IMG/VR virus record: IMGVR_UViG_3300042691_022254
Span: 1 to 24,877 of that record
Length of the DNA: 24,877 nt
Strand: one strand, 5' to 3'
Origin: a virus
Positions 17,227 to 24,480 of the stretch are shown in pieces. The translations under genes were made by a program, and so were the position numbers. The notes beneath the pieces were generated by a model that was given only the letters and a program-made list of their open reading frames with translations, was not told where the DNA came from and made no database searches. Position 1 is the stretch's first letter; the number at the start of each line of letters is the position of its first letter.

Positions 17227-19062
17227 TTATTGTGCTGTAATATTGCTAGATGTTAATGTATCTGGAGAATACTTTGTTCGAACAGCATTAACATCAATGT
17301 CTTCGATCTTTATAGTTAAAATATTATTCTTAAGCGAATATATGTCATTACTAGATGGTCTCGCATAAAACTTAATACCAACTACAGGGTAAGAAGAAAC
17401 AGTTAGGTCATTAATAGTTAATAATCCTGTTGCATAATCAACTGTTCCAATATCTTTAATAATCGTATATGTATTATTCTCTGAAAGACTTGATAAGACA
17501 AGTACTCCATTTCCATCGTCTTCAACGATAAGGTTTCTTCCACGCAATGTAAAGATAGAAGATTCAATAGTTCTTTTCACATCAGAACTATGAATAGAAT
17601 TAATTCTTTGTTGTTTATCATTCAACAATGGAAAATCATATTTAATTGTGAGACTCTGTGCTCTTCCTACAGCTGGTTTAACTATCTTAATTGCTCTAAC
17701 TGAAGTTTCATTTGATATGATCGATGGATGCGCACCATCAATTGTATCAATAAGTCTTGAATATCGTAATGTTTTCTTGAAATTATTAATATTTGCATTA
17801 TTGAATGATAATATTTCAGATACTACAAGCGTTTCAATATCTGATGGCTCAAGATTAGTTTTAGAGATATCATAGTTTACTGTGCTCTTAACATCAATGT
17901 AAGTAAAATCAGGATTTTTAAATACAGGTTCAATTGATACTGGTGATCTTTCTTTTAAAAATCTATAGTATTCATTAACTTTTGTAGTTGGTAAACCTTC
18001 AACATCTTTAATATCGACAGACAAGAATACACGTCCATACTGTGGAGGAATCTCTTCTTCTCCTCCATATGCTGATACTGCATTTATCTCTGGATAATTA
18101 ATCTTTAAAAGCGTTTCATAATCGCTCGGAGTAATAGCACGTTCTTGAGTTGTGTAGTGTCGTGGTGCATTGAAACGAATTGATTCTACAGTTTCATTTA
18201 CTGCTCCACCGATTGCAGCAGAAACTGTAGCAAGTACAACGTTTGAATATGATTCAATAGGACCATCTGTTGTAAATTTAAATGCTCCATTTGGAAGTTC
18301 ACCATTTGTTACACGATAATCAATAACAACGACCGCACCGTCTTTTGGACGATTTGAAACAACTCCATCTCCAAATACTATTTCATATTTTTCGTTTTCT
18401 GCTGCTTGAATAAAGAATGCATTTGATTCAGATGTTAATCCAAGAAGAGATGTTGCATAAGAATATTCTGTTGCAATTGCGCCATTATCTTCTATAACTG
18501 TAACAGAAATAGAATCAGTATCTACTGTTGGGTTACTAATAACAAAACGTTGATTTGTTTGGGTGTAATCTACAACAAATGTTTCATTTACATACTCACC
18601 TTCATATATTGATATGTTTGATGCAGTAAATACGCCATTGCTTCCAGGAACTACTATATTTCTATCCGTGCTGAATGAGAAAGAGTTTGATCCTATACGA
18701 GAACTAAATGTTGTGCCTTTAGGAATCACTACACTCGTAATAGTTGGATTTCCAGTATTAATCACGATATTTACTACAGCTTCTGCTGATTTAAATGATC
18801 TTGGTAGATAGTTTAATTCTTTCGCATGAGAAACAACGCTATCACGAATTTGAGCTGTATCTAAGAACATCTCAGACGCGACCATATTTGTATAAAATGA
18901 ATTAAGATAAGTATTGTATGATAAGACATCAAGTAACACACTCATGTTACTTCCATCAAAGTCGTAGTCTTTGAACTTATCTTGAGATTTTAGATACGTT
19001 TTAAAATTATTCTTTAATGTATCAAAATCTAAATTAATTAGATTAATATTACTGTTTGCCAT
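17227..19062 (-). CDS. 6: gp6 baseplate wedge protein (gpJ family), 611 aa
   Basis: gp6 forms the inner ring of the T4 baseplate. Two copies pair with gp7 in each wedge and their C-terminal parts link neighbouring wedges; P2 gpJ is the counterpart. The N-terminus is diagnostic: NLDFDTLKNNFKTYLKSQ, then FDGSNMSVLLDVLSYNTYLN, SFYTNMVASEMFLDTAQIRD and ELNYLPRSFKSAEA (residues 11-94). A mid-region HYTTQERAITPSDYETLLK (~299-317) is the usual entry to the C-terminal half. Length (611 aa) is close to T4 gp6 (660 aa). The start follows the gp25 stop directly (TAAATG), with AAAGAG upstream. Free of the inserted modules seen in gp7 and gp8, it is one of the most conventional genes here. Confidence 0.93.
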   Translation of the reverse strand: MANSNINLINLDFDTLKNNFKTYLKSQDKFKDYDFDGSNMSVLLDVLSYNTYLNSFYTNMVASEMFLDTAQIRDSVVSHAKELNYLPRSFKSAEAVVNIVINTGNPTITSVVIPKGTTFSSRIGSNSFSFSTDRNIVVPGSNGVFTASNISIYEGEYVNETFVVDYTQTNQRFVISNPTVDTDSISVTVIEDNGAIATEYSYATSLLGLTSESNAFFIQAAENEKYEIVFGDGVVSNRPKDGAVVVIDYRVTNGELPNGAFKFTTDGPIESYSNVVLATVSAAIGGAVNETVESIRFNAPRHYTTQERAITPSDYETLLKINYPEINAVSAYGGEEEIPPQYGRVFLSVDIKDVEGLPTTKVNEYYRFLKERSPVSIEPVFKNPDFTYIDVKSTVNYDISKTNLEPSDIETLVVSEILSFNNANINNFKKTLRYSRLIDTIDGAHPSIISNETSVRAIKIVKPAVGRAQSLTIKYDFPLLNDKQQRINSIHSSDVKRTIESSIFTLRGRNLIVEDDGNGVLVLSSLSENNTYTIIKDIGTVDYATGLLTINDLTVSSYPVVGIKFYARPSSNDIYSLKNNILTIKIEDIDVNAVRTKYSPDTLTSSNITAQ

Positions 19063-19491
19063 TTATCGAACTCTTTCTAGGACGATCTTAAACGTGATTG
19101 GTTCTTCTATGTTTACTGTATAGAAAACAATAGTGACCACATACATATTTCTTTCTTCTATTGGAGCAACTACAACATCAATGACGCGCGCTCTTGGCTC
19201 ATGCTCAACAATAGTTTGTTCGATCTCAGTCTTGATCGCCAAAGCTGTCTGTGGGCTCATATTCTCAAATAGAAATGATTTTAATCTGCAACCAAAATCT
19301 GGCTGAAATGGTCTTTCAAATCTATCTGTTAAAATGATGTTTCTAATTGAACGAATAATAGCTTCTTCGTTTCTATTGAGAACAACTTGCTTTGTATCAG
19401 GATGCGGCGCAAGGCTAGTCAAGAAGTCACTATAGACTATTCTATTATCTCTTCTAAGAGTGAATCTATCAGCAACGCTTACAATTGCCAT
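19063..19491 (-). CDS. 25: gp25 baseplate wedge / sheath-initiator protein, 142 aa
   Basis: This belongs to the GPW/gp25 family shared by phages, type VI secretion systems and other contractile injection machines. gp25 joins the wedge core and presents a strand to the first sheath ring. The family pattern is visible: IRNIILTDRFERPFQPDFGC (49-68), RLKSFLFENMSP (69-80), and the EPR motif in EHEPRARVIDVVV (~96-108). Length of 142 aa is near T4 gp25 (132 aa). GGAG lies 6 bases before the ATG (19498-19501). A 32-base gap separates it from the PAAR gene, one of the two largest inside the block, and it holds a late-promoter-like box. It is joined directly to gp6. Confidence 0.94.
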   Translation of the reverse strand: MAIVSVADRFTLRRDNRIVYSDFLTSLAPHPDTKQVVLNRNEEAIIRSIRNIILTDRFERPFQPDFGCRLKSFLFENMSPQTALAIKTEIEQTIVEHEPRARVIDVVVAPIEERNMYVVTIVFYTVNIEEPITFKIVLERVR

Positions 19492-19516
19492 TTACTACTC
19501 CGTAATTTGTATAAGA

Positions 19517-19524
19517 TATTTATT
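19517..19524 (-). promoter_or_regulatory. Possible late promoter upstream of gp25 (AATAAATA)
   Basis: The - strand reads AATAAATA, one base from the T4 late box TATAAATA, ending at the PAAR stop region and ~25 bases before the gp25 ATG. Placement is right for a short leader with GGAG inside. One-mismatch boxes also occur in coding sequence (for example around 11425-11435), so this is suggestive only. Confidence 0.35.
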
Positions 19525-19814
19525 TAGCCGCCTGCAAACACATTACCTGAACCTTGTGCAACAACTGATCCACATGCAACAGGATCTCCAATTCTTCCCA
19601 TCTGTCTTCCATTTACATATACAGTTCCACTTCCAGATGCTAAAGTCGATGCATGACACTGAGGAGCTGGATTACAATGTACAGCCCACCCATCTCCTTG
19701 TCGATGCACACCTCTTCCATTAACAAAAACATCATCAGATGCACCTACATTATTTCTCGGTGGCCAACTTCCATGGCCAGTACACGAATCACTTAGTCTT
19801 GCAACTCCAGGCAT
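19524..19814 (-). CDS. 5.4: PAAR-type spike tip protein (gp5.4-like), 96 aa
   Basis: PAAR proteins form the sharp metal-bound cone at the tip of the gp5/VgrG spike. The sequence fits: GVARLSDSCTGHGSWPPRNN (3-22), DDVFVNGRGVHRQGD (27-41), VHCNPAPQCH (45-54), SGSGTVYVNGRQMGRIGDPV (60-79), CGSV (80-83) and a final GSGNVF. Candidate metal ligands are the His residues 14, 37, 46 and 54 and the Cys residues 47, 53 and 80; the usual set is three His and one Cys. Length is about that of T4 gp5.4 (97 aa). Its ATG overlaps the stop of the 143-aa gene by one base. No C-terminal effector extension is present, so it is a plain tip. Confidence 0.93.
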   Translation of the reverse strand: MPGVARLSDSCTGHGSWPPRNNVGASDDVFVNGRGVHRQGDGWAVHCNPAPQCHASTLASGSGTVYVNGRQMGRIGDPVACGSVVAQGSGNVFAGG

Positions 19815-20245
19815 TATATGAACTCCTTTAATGTGTCTCTTCCAGTAGAATAGTTATTCCACACATCTTGAGTTATAGTATATGGTGTCCCTAAATTACT
19901 CGTAATTGTATATGTTACTGTTCTCATACTTCTTGGGTCAGGTTCATATGAAATAACTTGTCTAGTTTCTTTTGGCATATCAAACGTTGGAGATTCTTCA
20001 GCTTTTTCATAATTATCAGATGATCCTCTTGTGATATGACTTACTTTGTTTAAACCAAACATTATCGTTGGATATGCTCCAGATACGGTCAGACTTGTTC
20101 CTGAAAAAGATATGTTCACAAATTCATTTAAAAAGTCTGAAGTAACAGAGCTTATTGTCTCTGACATTTCAGATTCTAATGTAACAGATTCAGAAAACTG
20201 TTCAGTAACATCTACTTTATTAAATTCACCTTTACTTAATGGCAT
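19814..20245 (-). CDS. Unknown protein between spike and PAAR tip, 143 aa
   Basis: I do not recognise this protein. It lies 8 bases after the gp5-like spike and overlaps the PAAR gene by one base, so it is certainly cotranslated with spike parts. Residues 1-40 are acidic and Ser/Thr-rich (TEQFSESVTLESEMSETISS). The middle (41-60) is hydrophobic and beta-like (FVNISFSGTSLTVSGAYPTI). The rest is polar, with PDPRSMRTVTYTITSNLGTP (~102-121) and a tail DVWNNYSTGRDTLKEFI. No signal peptide, membrane helix or catalytic motif is evident; the hydrophobic stretch is interrupted by Ser, Gly and Pro. Possible roles are a spike-associated minor virion protein or an assembly factor for loading the tip; both are guesses from position. 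Confidence 0.75.
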   Translation of the reverse strand: MPLSKGEFNKVDVTEQFSESVTLESEMSETISSVTSDFLNEFVNISFSGTSLTVSGAYPTIMFGLNKVSHITRGSSDNYEKAEESPTFDMPKETRQVISYEPDPRSMRTVTYTITSNLGTPYTITQDVWNNYSTGRDTLKEFI

Positions 20246-20253
20246 TTTACTAA

Positions 20254-20973
20254 TTACTCTGGTTTATTAAAGTCAATACGAGGTGCCTTAAACTTCATAT
20301 TTCCACCTGAAGTTACTGTATAAGTGCCGTTTACTTTAATGTCTACATTTCCATTAATTGTAACTCTCATATCTCCACTTATAAACACTTCTTTATTTTT
20401 AGCAGAAATTTCATAATCATCACCAACAATTTTGGTTACCATTCTTCCGTCTTTATTAATCTCTACATATGTTCCAGATTTATGATACATGTGAATACGT
20501 TCTTGTCCTGGTGTATCATCAACTTCTACAACATGACCACTTTCAGTTGTCATAGTTTTATTATAAAGATATTTTGCCTTATATGCAGATTCGGGTTCAG
20601 GTCCCAATGGTTTTTTTATAATAGTATTTGTTCCTCGAGCCAAACGAGATACGTCATGTCTGCTTTTATCATTATCATTAATCTTGTTGATCGATCCTAC
20701 AATAACTGGAATATTATATTCTCTTCCATCTGCAAAAAACCCAAATACCATTGACCCAACTTTTAATCCAGTTGGAGATACTCCAACTTCTAATAAACTT
20801 GCAGACGTTACTGGTGTAACTACTGTTGCCCATGGAAGATTATCAACTGGCATATTACCATGAATATTTGGCACTCTTACTCTTACTTGTCCAAGCTCAT
20901 CAGGATCATTAAGGTCTTCAACAAAACCAAAAAACCATCTAAATCCTTCATCTCCTATATCACGTGTTGTCAT
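20254..20973 (-). CDS. 5: gp5-like baseplate central spike without lysozyme domain, 239 aa
   Basis: The N-terminal OB-fold of gp5/VgrG spikes is clear: FRWFFGFVEDLNDPDELGQV (11-30), RVRVPNIHGN, NLPWATVVTPVTSASLLEVG (44-63), SPTGLKVGSMVFGFFADG (66-83) and PVIVGSINK. A linker follows (~95-150), then a repetitive beta segment: ESGHVVEVDDTPGQERIHMY, HKSGTYVEINKDGRMVTKIV, GDMRVTINGNVDIKVNGTYT and an end GNMKFKAPRIDFNKPE. This fits a triple-stranded beta prism that carries the PAAR tip. T4 gp5 (575 aa) has a lysozyme domain between OB-fold and prism; here there is no room for it, so the virion must breach the wall otherwise. It overlaps the gp27-like gene by ATGA, matching the (gp27)3-(gp5)3 complex. 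Confidence 0.9.
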   Translation of the reverse strand: MTTRDIGDEGFRWFFGFVEDLNDPDELGQVRVRVPNIHGNMPVDNLPWATVVTPVTSASLLEVGVSPTGLKVGSMVFGFFADGREYNIPVIVGSINKINDNDKSRHDVSRLARGTNTIIKKPLGPEPESAYKAKYLYNKTMTTESGHVVEVDDTPGQERIHMYHKSGTYVEINKDGRMVTKIVGDDYEISAKNKEVFISGDMRVTINGNVDIKVNGTYTVTSGGNMKFKAPRIDFNKPE

Positions 20974-22247
20974 AGATCAGCTTCTCCATACGAAGGTTTC
21001 ACACATTCTAATGCAATTTTATAATTTACTTTTTCTCTCATTACAAACATATGTCTAACTTTAGTCACTAAATAATTTCCACTTGCTAATTTACTGTTCT
21101 CTGGATTTGATGTTGCTCCAGAAATATTTGGTAGTTTCAATGTGATAATATTTCCAGCTGTAATAGCAGCATCACCATAAATTAAAATTCTAACTATATT
21201 CTGAGTTAACTGAGAAACGTATGATTGTAAAAATCCTGAAGATTCTTCAATAAAAGTATCACCGTTATTTGATGACTTTGCTATCAAAGTACTCTTAACT
21301 GTAGATTGGCCTGACTTATTTCCATACTTATTCAAGAAAGACGATGTCTTAACTTTACTCACATTATCAGAATCTGTCTGTGCAAAATTTCCAACTTGTT
21401 TTGAATAATCAAAGTCGATCGTATTAGTTGTTCCTGTTTTTAAATTGATCGATATTGCTCTATTATTTAATGCTGCACCCTGAACTAGATCTGCAACATT
21501 ATTATACGCTAATTGTTGATAGGCTAAGATGTTCCTTACTTCAACACCAGCCATTGAAGCTCCTACAGAAGAATCATAGAAAAATATCTTATCTCCAATT
21601 GCTTTCTTACCAGTAGAAATTAAATGTTCAAGCGTTGTAAAATTAAATCCATTTCGATTTTCAAAGAAAACATATGAAGAAGATTTGTATTGTTTAGATA
21701 CAGCTCTTTTACGAACATAATCAATAGCTTGAAGTGGAGTCAATTGACTAACTGTGATCTTATCTACACCTCGTGCAGACGTCGCATCAACATTTAATCG
21801 CTTTGGAGATTTTAAATATGTCTTTATTATATCTGATACAAGAGTGTATGGATTTCCTTCTTCATATCTCTTTTGAATATATGTTACAGAGTTCTCTAAA
21901 ATCTCTTCACTTGCGCATTTCATCATGTAAAATAATGTTTTACCTTGTCCATCTGTAAATTTGTTTGTAACAGATGCAAGTTTAAATCTAAAAAACTGTA
22001 CTGAGTTTAATTCTGGATTCTTAAATTCTATCTCAACAAATTCTTCACCAATGATTGGAAATTTTTCAATCAAATTAATACTGTCCTTCATGAAGATCTC
22101 ACAGTACATTACAGGCAGCATCACTGATTCATAAACATCAAATGACACAACCTGAGTTATAATTGATTGACGAACTTTTCCGTCTAGACTGACGAGATCA
22201 AAAAGCTTAATCTCAACATCACCGGCGTTATATGACTTATCTGACAT
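20970..22247 (-). CDS. 27: gp27-like baseplate hub protein, 425 aa
   Basis: Probable hub trimer that connects the tail tube to the gp5 spike (T4 gp27 is 391 aa; VgrG N-terminal half is equivalent). Features: IITQVVSFDVYESVMLPVMY (~29-48) with CEIFMKDSINLIEKFPIIGE after it, the pattern of the first hub beta-barrel; EFKNPELN...FFRFKLASVTN; then YIQKRYEEGNPYTLVSDIIK and LTPLQAIDYVRKRAVS (~165-190), and YVFFENRNGFNFTTLEHLI (~192-210), a run typical of gp27/gpD/VgrG hubs. The C-terminal ~70 residues (LPNISGAT; GNYLVTKVRHMF) are the usual final barrel. Its ATG shares one base with the gp53 stop (TAATG), and it ends by ATGA overlap with gp5. Identity rests on family pattern plus synteny. Confidence 0.85.
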   Translation of the reverse strand: MSDKSYNAGDVEIKLFDLVSLDGKVRQSIITQVVSFDVYESVMLPVMYCEIFMKDSINLIEKFPIIGEEFVEIEFKNPELNSVQFFRFKLASVTNKFTDGQGKTLFYMMKCASEEILENSVTYIQKRYEEGNPYTLVSDIIKTYLKSPKRLNVDATSARGVDKITVSQLTPLQAIDYVRKRAVSKQYKSSSYVFFENRNGFNFTTLEHLISTGKKAIGDKIFFYDSSVGASMAGVEVRNILAYQQLAYNNVADLVQGAALNNRAISINLKTGTTNTIDFDYSKQVGNFAQTDSDNVSKVKTSSFLNKYGNKSGQSTVKSTLIAKSSNNGDTFIEESSGFLQSYVSQLTQNIVRILIYGDAAITAGNIITLKLPNISGATSNPENSKLASGNYLVTKVRHMFVMREKVNYKIALECVKPSYGEADL

Positions 22248-23110
22248 TATCTATTCATTAAAGCTTTAAATTGACGTTCGATCGTTGAAGAATATCTATT
22301 ATCAATTAAATTAATAATTCTTTTCTGTGAATTTAATTCATTTTCATAATCATAGTAACTATATGAAGAATAATAGATAGCTTCATTATTTGCATAGTTT
22401 TGCTTGAGTACAGTTACGCCTGTAGCTGTGGCATTTGCTGATGAGTCATCACCCTTAACGGTGTAACTAGTGTTTGCTTGAAATGCTCCAGTGACATGCT
22501 TTACTATAATGTTAGTTGTATTCGAGAATGTCACTACACCATTTGCGACAGGTGTTGCTCCATTATATTGAGTTGCGCGTTCACCTACAGTAAATGATGA
22601 ATTTCCACTTAGATCGATATTAATAGAAACAATCATGTTCGTATTTAGATACGTATCATGTGGAGTTCTTTCGTATCCAGTAATAGATCCAGTATATCCT
22701 ACTACAGGTTTCCAGAATTTTTTAAGATTCTTTGTAAGAGCTTCATAGCCTGAAACAGTTAAAACTGTATCGTCTTCATTCCAGTTATTTCTGTATCCAT
22801 AGATCTGTGATTGAGCGTTTGCAATTCCACCATATTTTTGATCGATGAAAGCATTGAATTTTTCTTCATCGAGATAATAATCATAATATGGATCAACGAT
22901 CTTATTTGTAAAATAAATTAACCAATCTGAAAATGAATCATCATAATAACCATATGCTACAACATCAGGTCGATCACCTGGCTCTAATTGATATGGATAA
23001 AAGTTTGTTCCAGCATCTTCGATCTTTTTGTCGAATTTAACTCTCGCAAATATATTACGAACTGGACTTAACTTATATTCTATAATTGGAAATTCTGCGA
23101 AGTATCTCAT
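22247..23110 (-). CDS. 53: gp53 baseplate wedge protein with inserted module, 287 aa
   Basis: gp53 clamps neighbouring wedges around the hub in T4. The N-terminal part is typical: FAEFPIIEY, RNIFARVKFDKKI (18-30), YPYQLEPGDRPDVVAYGYYD (38-57), with the LysM-like pattern expected of this family, then DSFSDWLIYFTNKIVDPYYD. The C-terminus (QKRIINLIDNRYSSTIERQF, residues 262-281) is also typical. T4 gp53 is 196 aa. The extra length sits mainly at residues ~172-235, where a YQ/SGA module is inserted (FTVGERATQYNG ... AFQANTSYTVKGDDSSANAT). It shares single-base stop/start overlaps with both neighbours (TAATG). Confidence 0.9.
   Translation of the reverse strand: MRYFAEFPIIEYKLSPVRNIFARVKFDKKIEDAGTNFYPYQLEPGDRPDVVAYGYYDDSFSDWLIYFTNKIVDPYYDYYLDEEKFNAFIDQKYGGIANAQSQIYGYRNNWNEDDTVLTVSGYEALTKNLKKFWKPVVGYTGSITGYERTPHDTYLNTNMIVSINIDLSGNSSFTVGERATQYNGATPVANGVVTFSNTTNIIVKHVTGAFQANTSYTVKGDDSSANATATGVTVLKQNYANNEAIYYSSYSYYDYENELNSQKRIINLIDNRYSSTIERQFKALMNR
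22406..22597 (-). other. YQ/SGA module inserted in gp53
   Basis: About 64 codons (residues ~172-235) interrupt gp53 with a beta-rich segment like the modules of the gp7-, gp8- and DUF4815-type proteins: FTVGERATQY, then TFSNTTNIIVKHVTGAF, then TVKGDDSSANATATG. It is absent from T4 gp53, judging by length. Confidence 0.6.
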
Positions 23111-24387
23111 TATATTGCATTTCCTAGTGTATCGTTTGTAATATCTGCAGCAACTTTTGCTGTACCAGCGCTTGGTGACCTAGTAATATTTTTCGCAGCA
23201 TTTGATACTGCAGAGCCAATATTACCAGCGAGATCACCGTTCTTTCCACCATAATCTTGACTTGTGAAGATCTCTAGTTCTTGGAAGTTTACTTGAAATT
23301 CTATCGCAGTTGGATATTTTGTACCAGCAAAAAATGAAGGTATACCATTTGGTGCATAATTAACATTCACTGCTGATATCATGCATGGCTTAAATTGATA
23401 GAGTTGCTGAATCATATCCGGCTGAAGTGATATTTGAACCATGTTTGGATAGCCTAGAACGTTTGCTGCTCCCCATTTATAATTTGGAAGCATTCTCTTT
23501 TTAAACTCTCTAATGATAGTTTGCACCGTGATAGATTCAGCTACGTTCTTTGGTGCAAATCTCCATGTAAATGAATGCGCTCTAAGGTCAACGCCTTGAA
23601 AAAATACAGTTACATGTGGATTCGGAACTGCTCCTAATAATTGTCCAGCTACGCCAGCAATATCGTCAAGACCAGGCACCTGTGATGCTGTTTCAAATGC
23701 TAAATTATATGCAGCACCTACGCTTTGGTTTGCCGTTTTCCTCAGTCCTTCCATTACTCCTTTGCCTTTTTCTGTAAACCCACCTGAAGCAATGTTTTGA
23801 ACAACTCCTGCGATGTTCTCTGCAGCCGCTCCAAGTAAACCACCAAGTTCCGTTGGTTTTAGCTTTACACCATTTGGATCTAAAAGATTAGATGGCATTG
23901 GAAGAGCAATATGAAAATCAGGCTTGAACGCTTTCTTCTCTTCATACGGATTTGGTCGTACGTATTCACCTAAAGCAAAGTTGATGTAGTACTTTCTCAT
24001 GTCTGGCGGATAAGTAAGGTTTACCGGTCCTGTAACTCTACTATTAGAGATCTTACGCTGAGGCATATGAGCTTGAGCAAACTTTTCTTTAGCTCCTTTA
24101 TCGGATGTTCTCTTACTAATTAGATCTGCTGGACTTGCTCGTCCTATTGCAGTTTGAGTAAGAGAAGTAACATCGCCTTTTAAAGCCCCTGAAACATTAT
24201 CTAAACCTTGTGACGAAACTGATGAGATAGATGCAACACTCATCCCTGTTCCCATAAGTTTACTTGCTGCGCCCATCCCAGCATTTAAATCAGATGACCC
24301 TTGCAGTTGGCTAAGCAATGAGCCGCCTTCAATTTTTTGTGCAGGAGTTTGATTCTCAGAAGATGTGAAGTTACCGTATCCGGCCAT
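23110..24387 (-). CDS. 48: Baseplate tail-tube cap protein, gp48/gp54 family, 425 aa
   Basis: gp48 and gp54 are related T4 proteins stacked between hub and tube, where they start tube assembly. The core here fits: PNPHVTVFFQGVDLRAHSFT (256-275), WRFAPKNVAESITVQTIIRE (276-295), FKKRMLPNY (296-304), then MVQISLQPDM and PTAIEFQVNFQELEIFTSQD near the end. The first ~110 residues and residues ~180-250 are Gly/Ala/Ser-rich and look flexible or helical (SLLSQLQGSSDLNAGMGAAS; GGLLGAAAENIAGVVQNIAS). Length is 425 aa against 364 for T4 gp48. It is the first gene of the - strand block, preceded by AGAGG (24394-24398) with good spacing and by a late-promoter-like box. gp48 is favoured over gp54 because gp53 is the next gene; I cannot exclude gp54. 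Confidence 0.82.
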   Translation of the reverse strand: MAGYGNFTSSENQTPAQKIEGGSLLSQLQGSSDLNAGMGAASKLMGTGMSVASISSVSSQGLDNVSGALKGDVTSLTQTAIGRASPADLISKRTSDKGAKEKFAQAHMPQRKISNSRVTGPVNLTYPPDMRKYYINFALGEYVRPNPYEEKKAFKPDFHIALPMPSNLLDPNGVKLKPTELGGLLGAAAENIAGVVQNIASGGFTEKGKGVMEGLRKTANQSVGAAYNLAFETASQVPGLDDIAGVAGQLLGAVPNPHVTVFFQGVDLRAHSFTWRFAPKNVAESITVQTIIREFKKRMLPNYKWGAANVLGYPNMVQISLQPDMIQQLYQFKPCMISAVNVNYAPNGIPSFFAGTKYPTAIEFQVNFQELEIFTSQDYGGKNGDLAGNIGSAVSNAAKNITRSPSAGTAKVAADITNDTLGNAI

Positions 24388-24397
24388 TAAGTGCCTC

Positions 24398-24405
24398 TAT
24401 AAATA
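24398..24405 (+). promoter_or_regulatory. T4-type late promoter for gp4 (TATAAATA)
   Basis: An exact TATAAATA on the + strand lies in the divergent intergenic region, 75 bases before the gp4 ATG. T4 late transcription starts about 6 bases past this box, predicting a start near 24411 and a ~70-base leader. It touches the AGAGG ribosome site of the opposite gene at 24398. Recognition would need a phage sigma-like gp55 and clamp. Confidence 0.6.
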
Positions 24406-24420
24406 TGTATTGCAATATTG

Positions 24421-24428
24421 TATTTATT
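24421..24428 (-). promoter_or_regulatory. Probable late promoter for the - strand baseplate operon (AATAAATA)
   Basis: The - strand reads CAATAAATA, one mismatch from the late consensus, 33 bases before the gp48-like ATG. A start near 24415 would give a ~28-base leader including AGAGG. It is one arm of a perfect inverted repeat with 24443-24451. A second - strand AATAAATA lies at 24466-24473. Confidence 0.5.
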
Positions 24429-24451
24429 GGCCTCTCGGGACACAATAAATA
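24421..24451. repeat. 9-bp inverted repeat in the divergent intergenic region
   Basis: TATTTATTG (24421-24429) and CAATAAATA (24443-24451) are perfect reverse complements separated by 13 bases. Each arm, read outward, is a near-consensus late box. The stem has little GC, so it is unlikely to be a terminator. Confidence 0.6.
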
Positions 24452-24463
24452 AGTTATAACTTA
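24450..24463. repeat. 14-bp perfect palindrome TAAGTTATAACTTA
   Basis: The intergenic sequence TAAGTTATAACTTA equals its own reverse complement and lies 17 bases before the gp4 start. It could be an operator-like protein site or a small hairpin in the gp4 leader. Its function is unknown and the AT-rich setting raises the chance of coincidence. Confidence 0.5.
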
Positions 24464-24480
24464 ACTATTTATTATCACGT

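Noticed and set aside
19524-19814. PAAR protein as a toxin-carrying (effector) PAAR
   Set aside because: The gene ends right after the PAAR fold at 96 aa, with no C-terminal extension.
24421-24451. Inverted repeat as a transcription terminator
   Set aside because: The stem is nearly all A/T, no U-tract follows, and it lies between divergent genes where no transcript should end.
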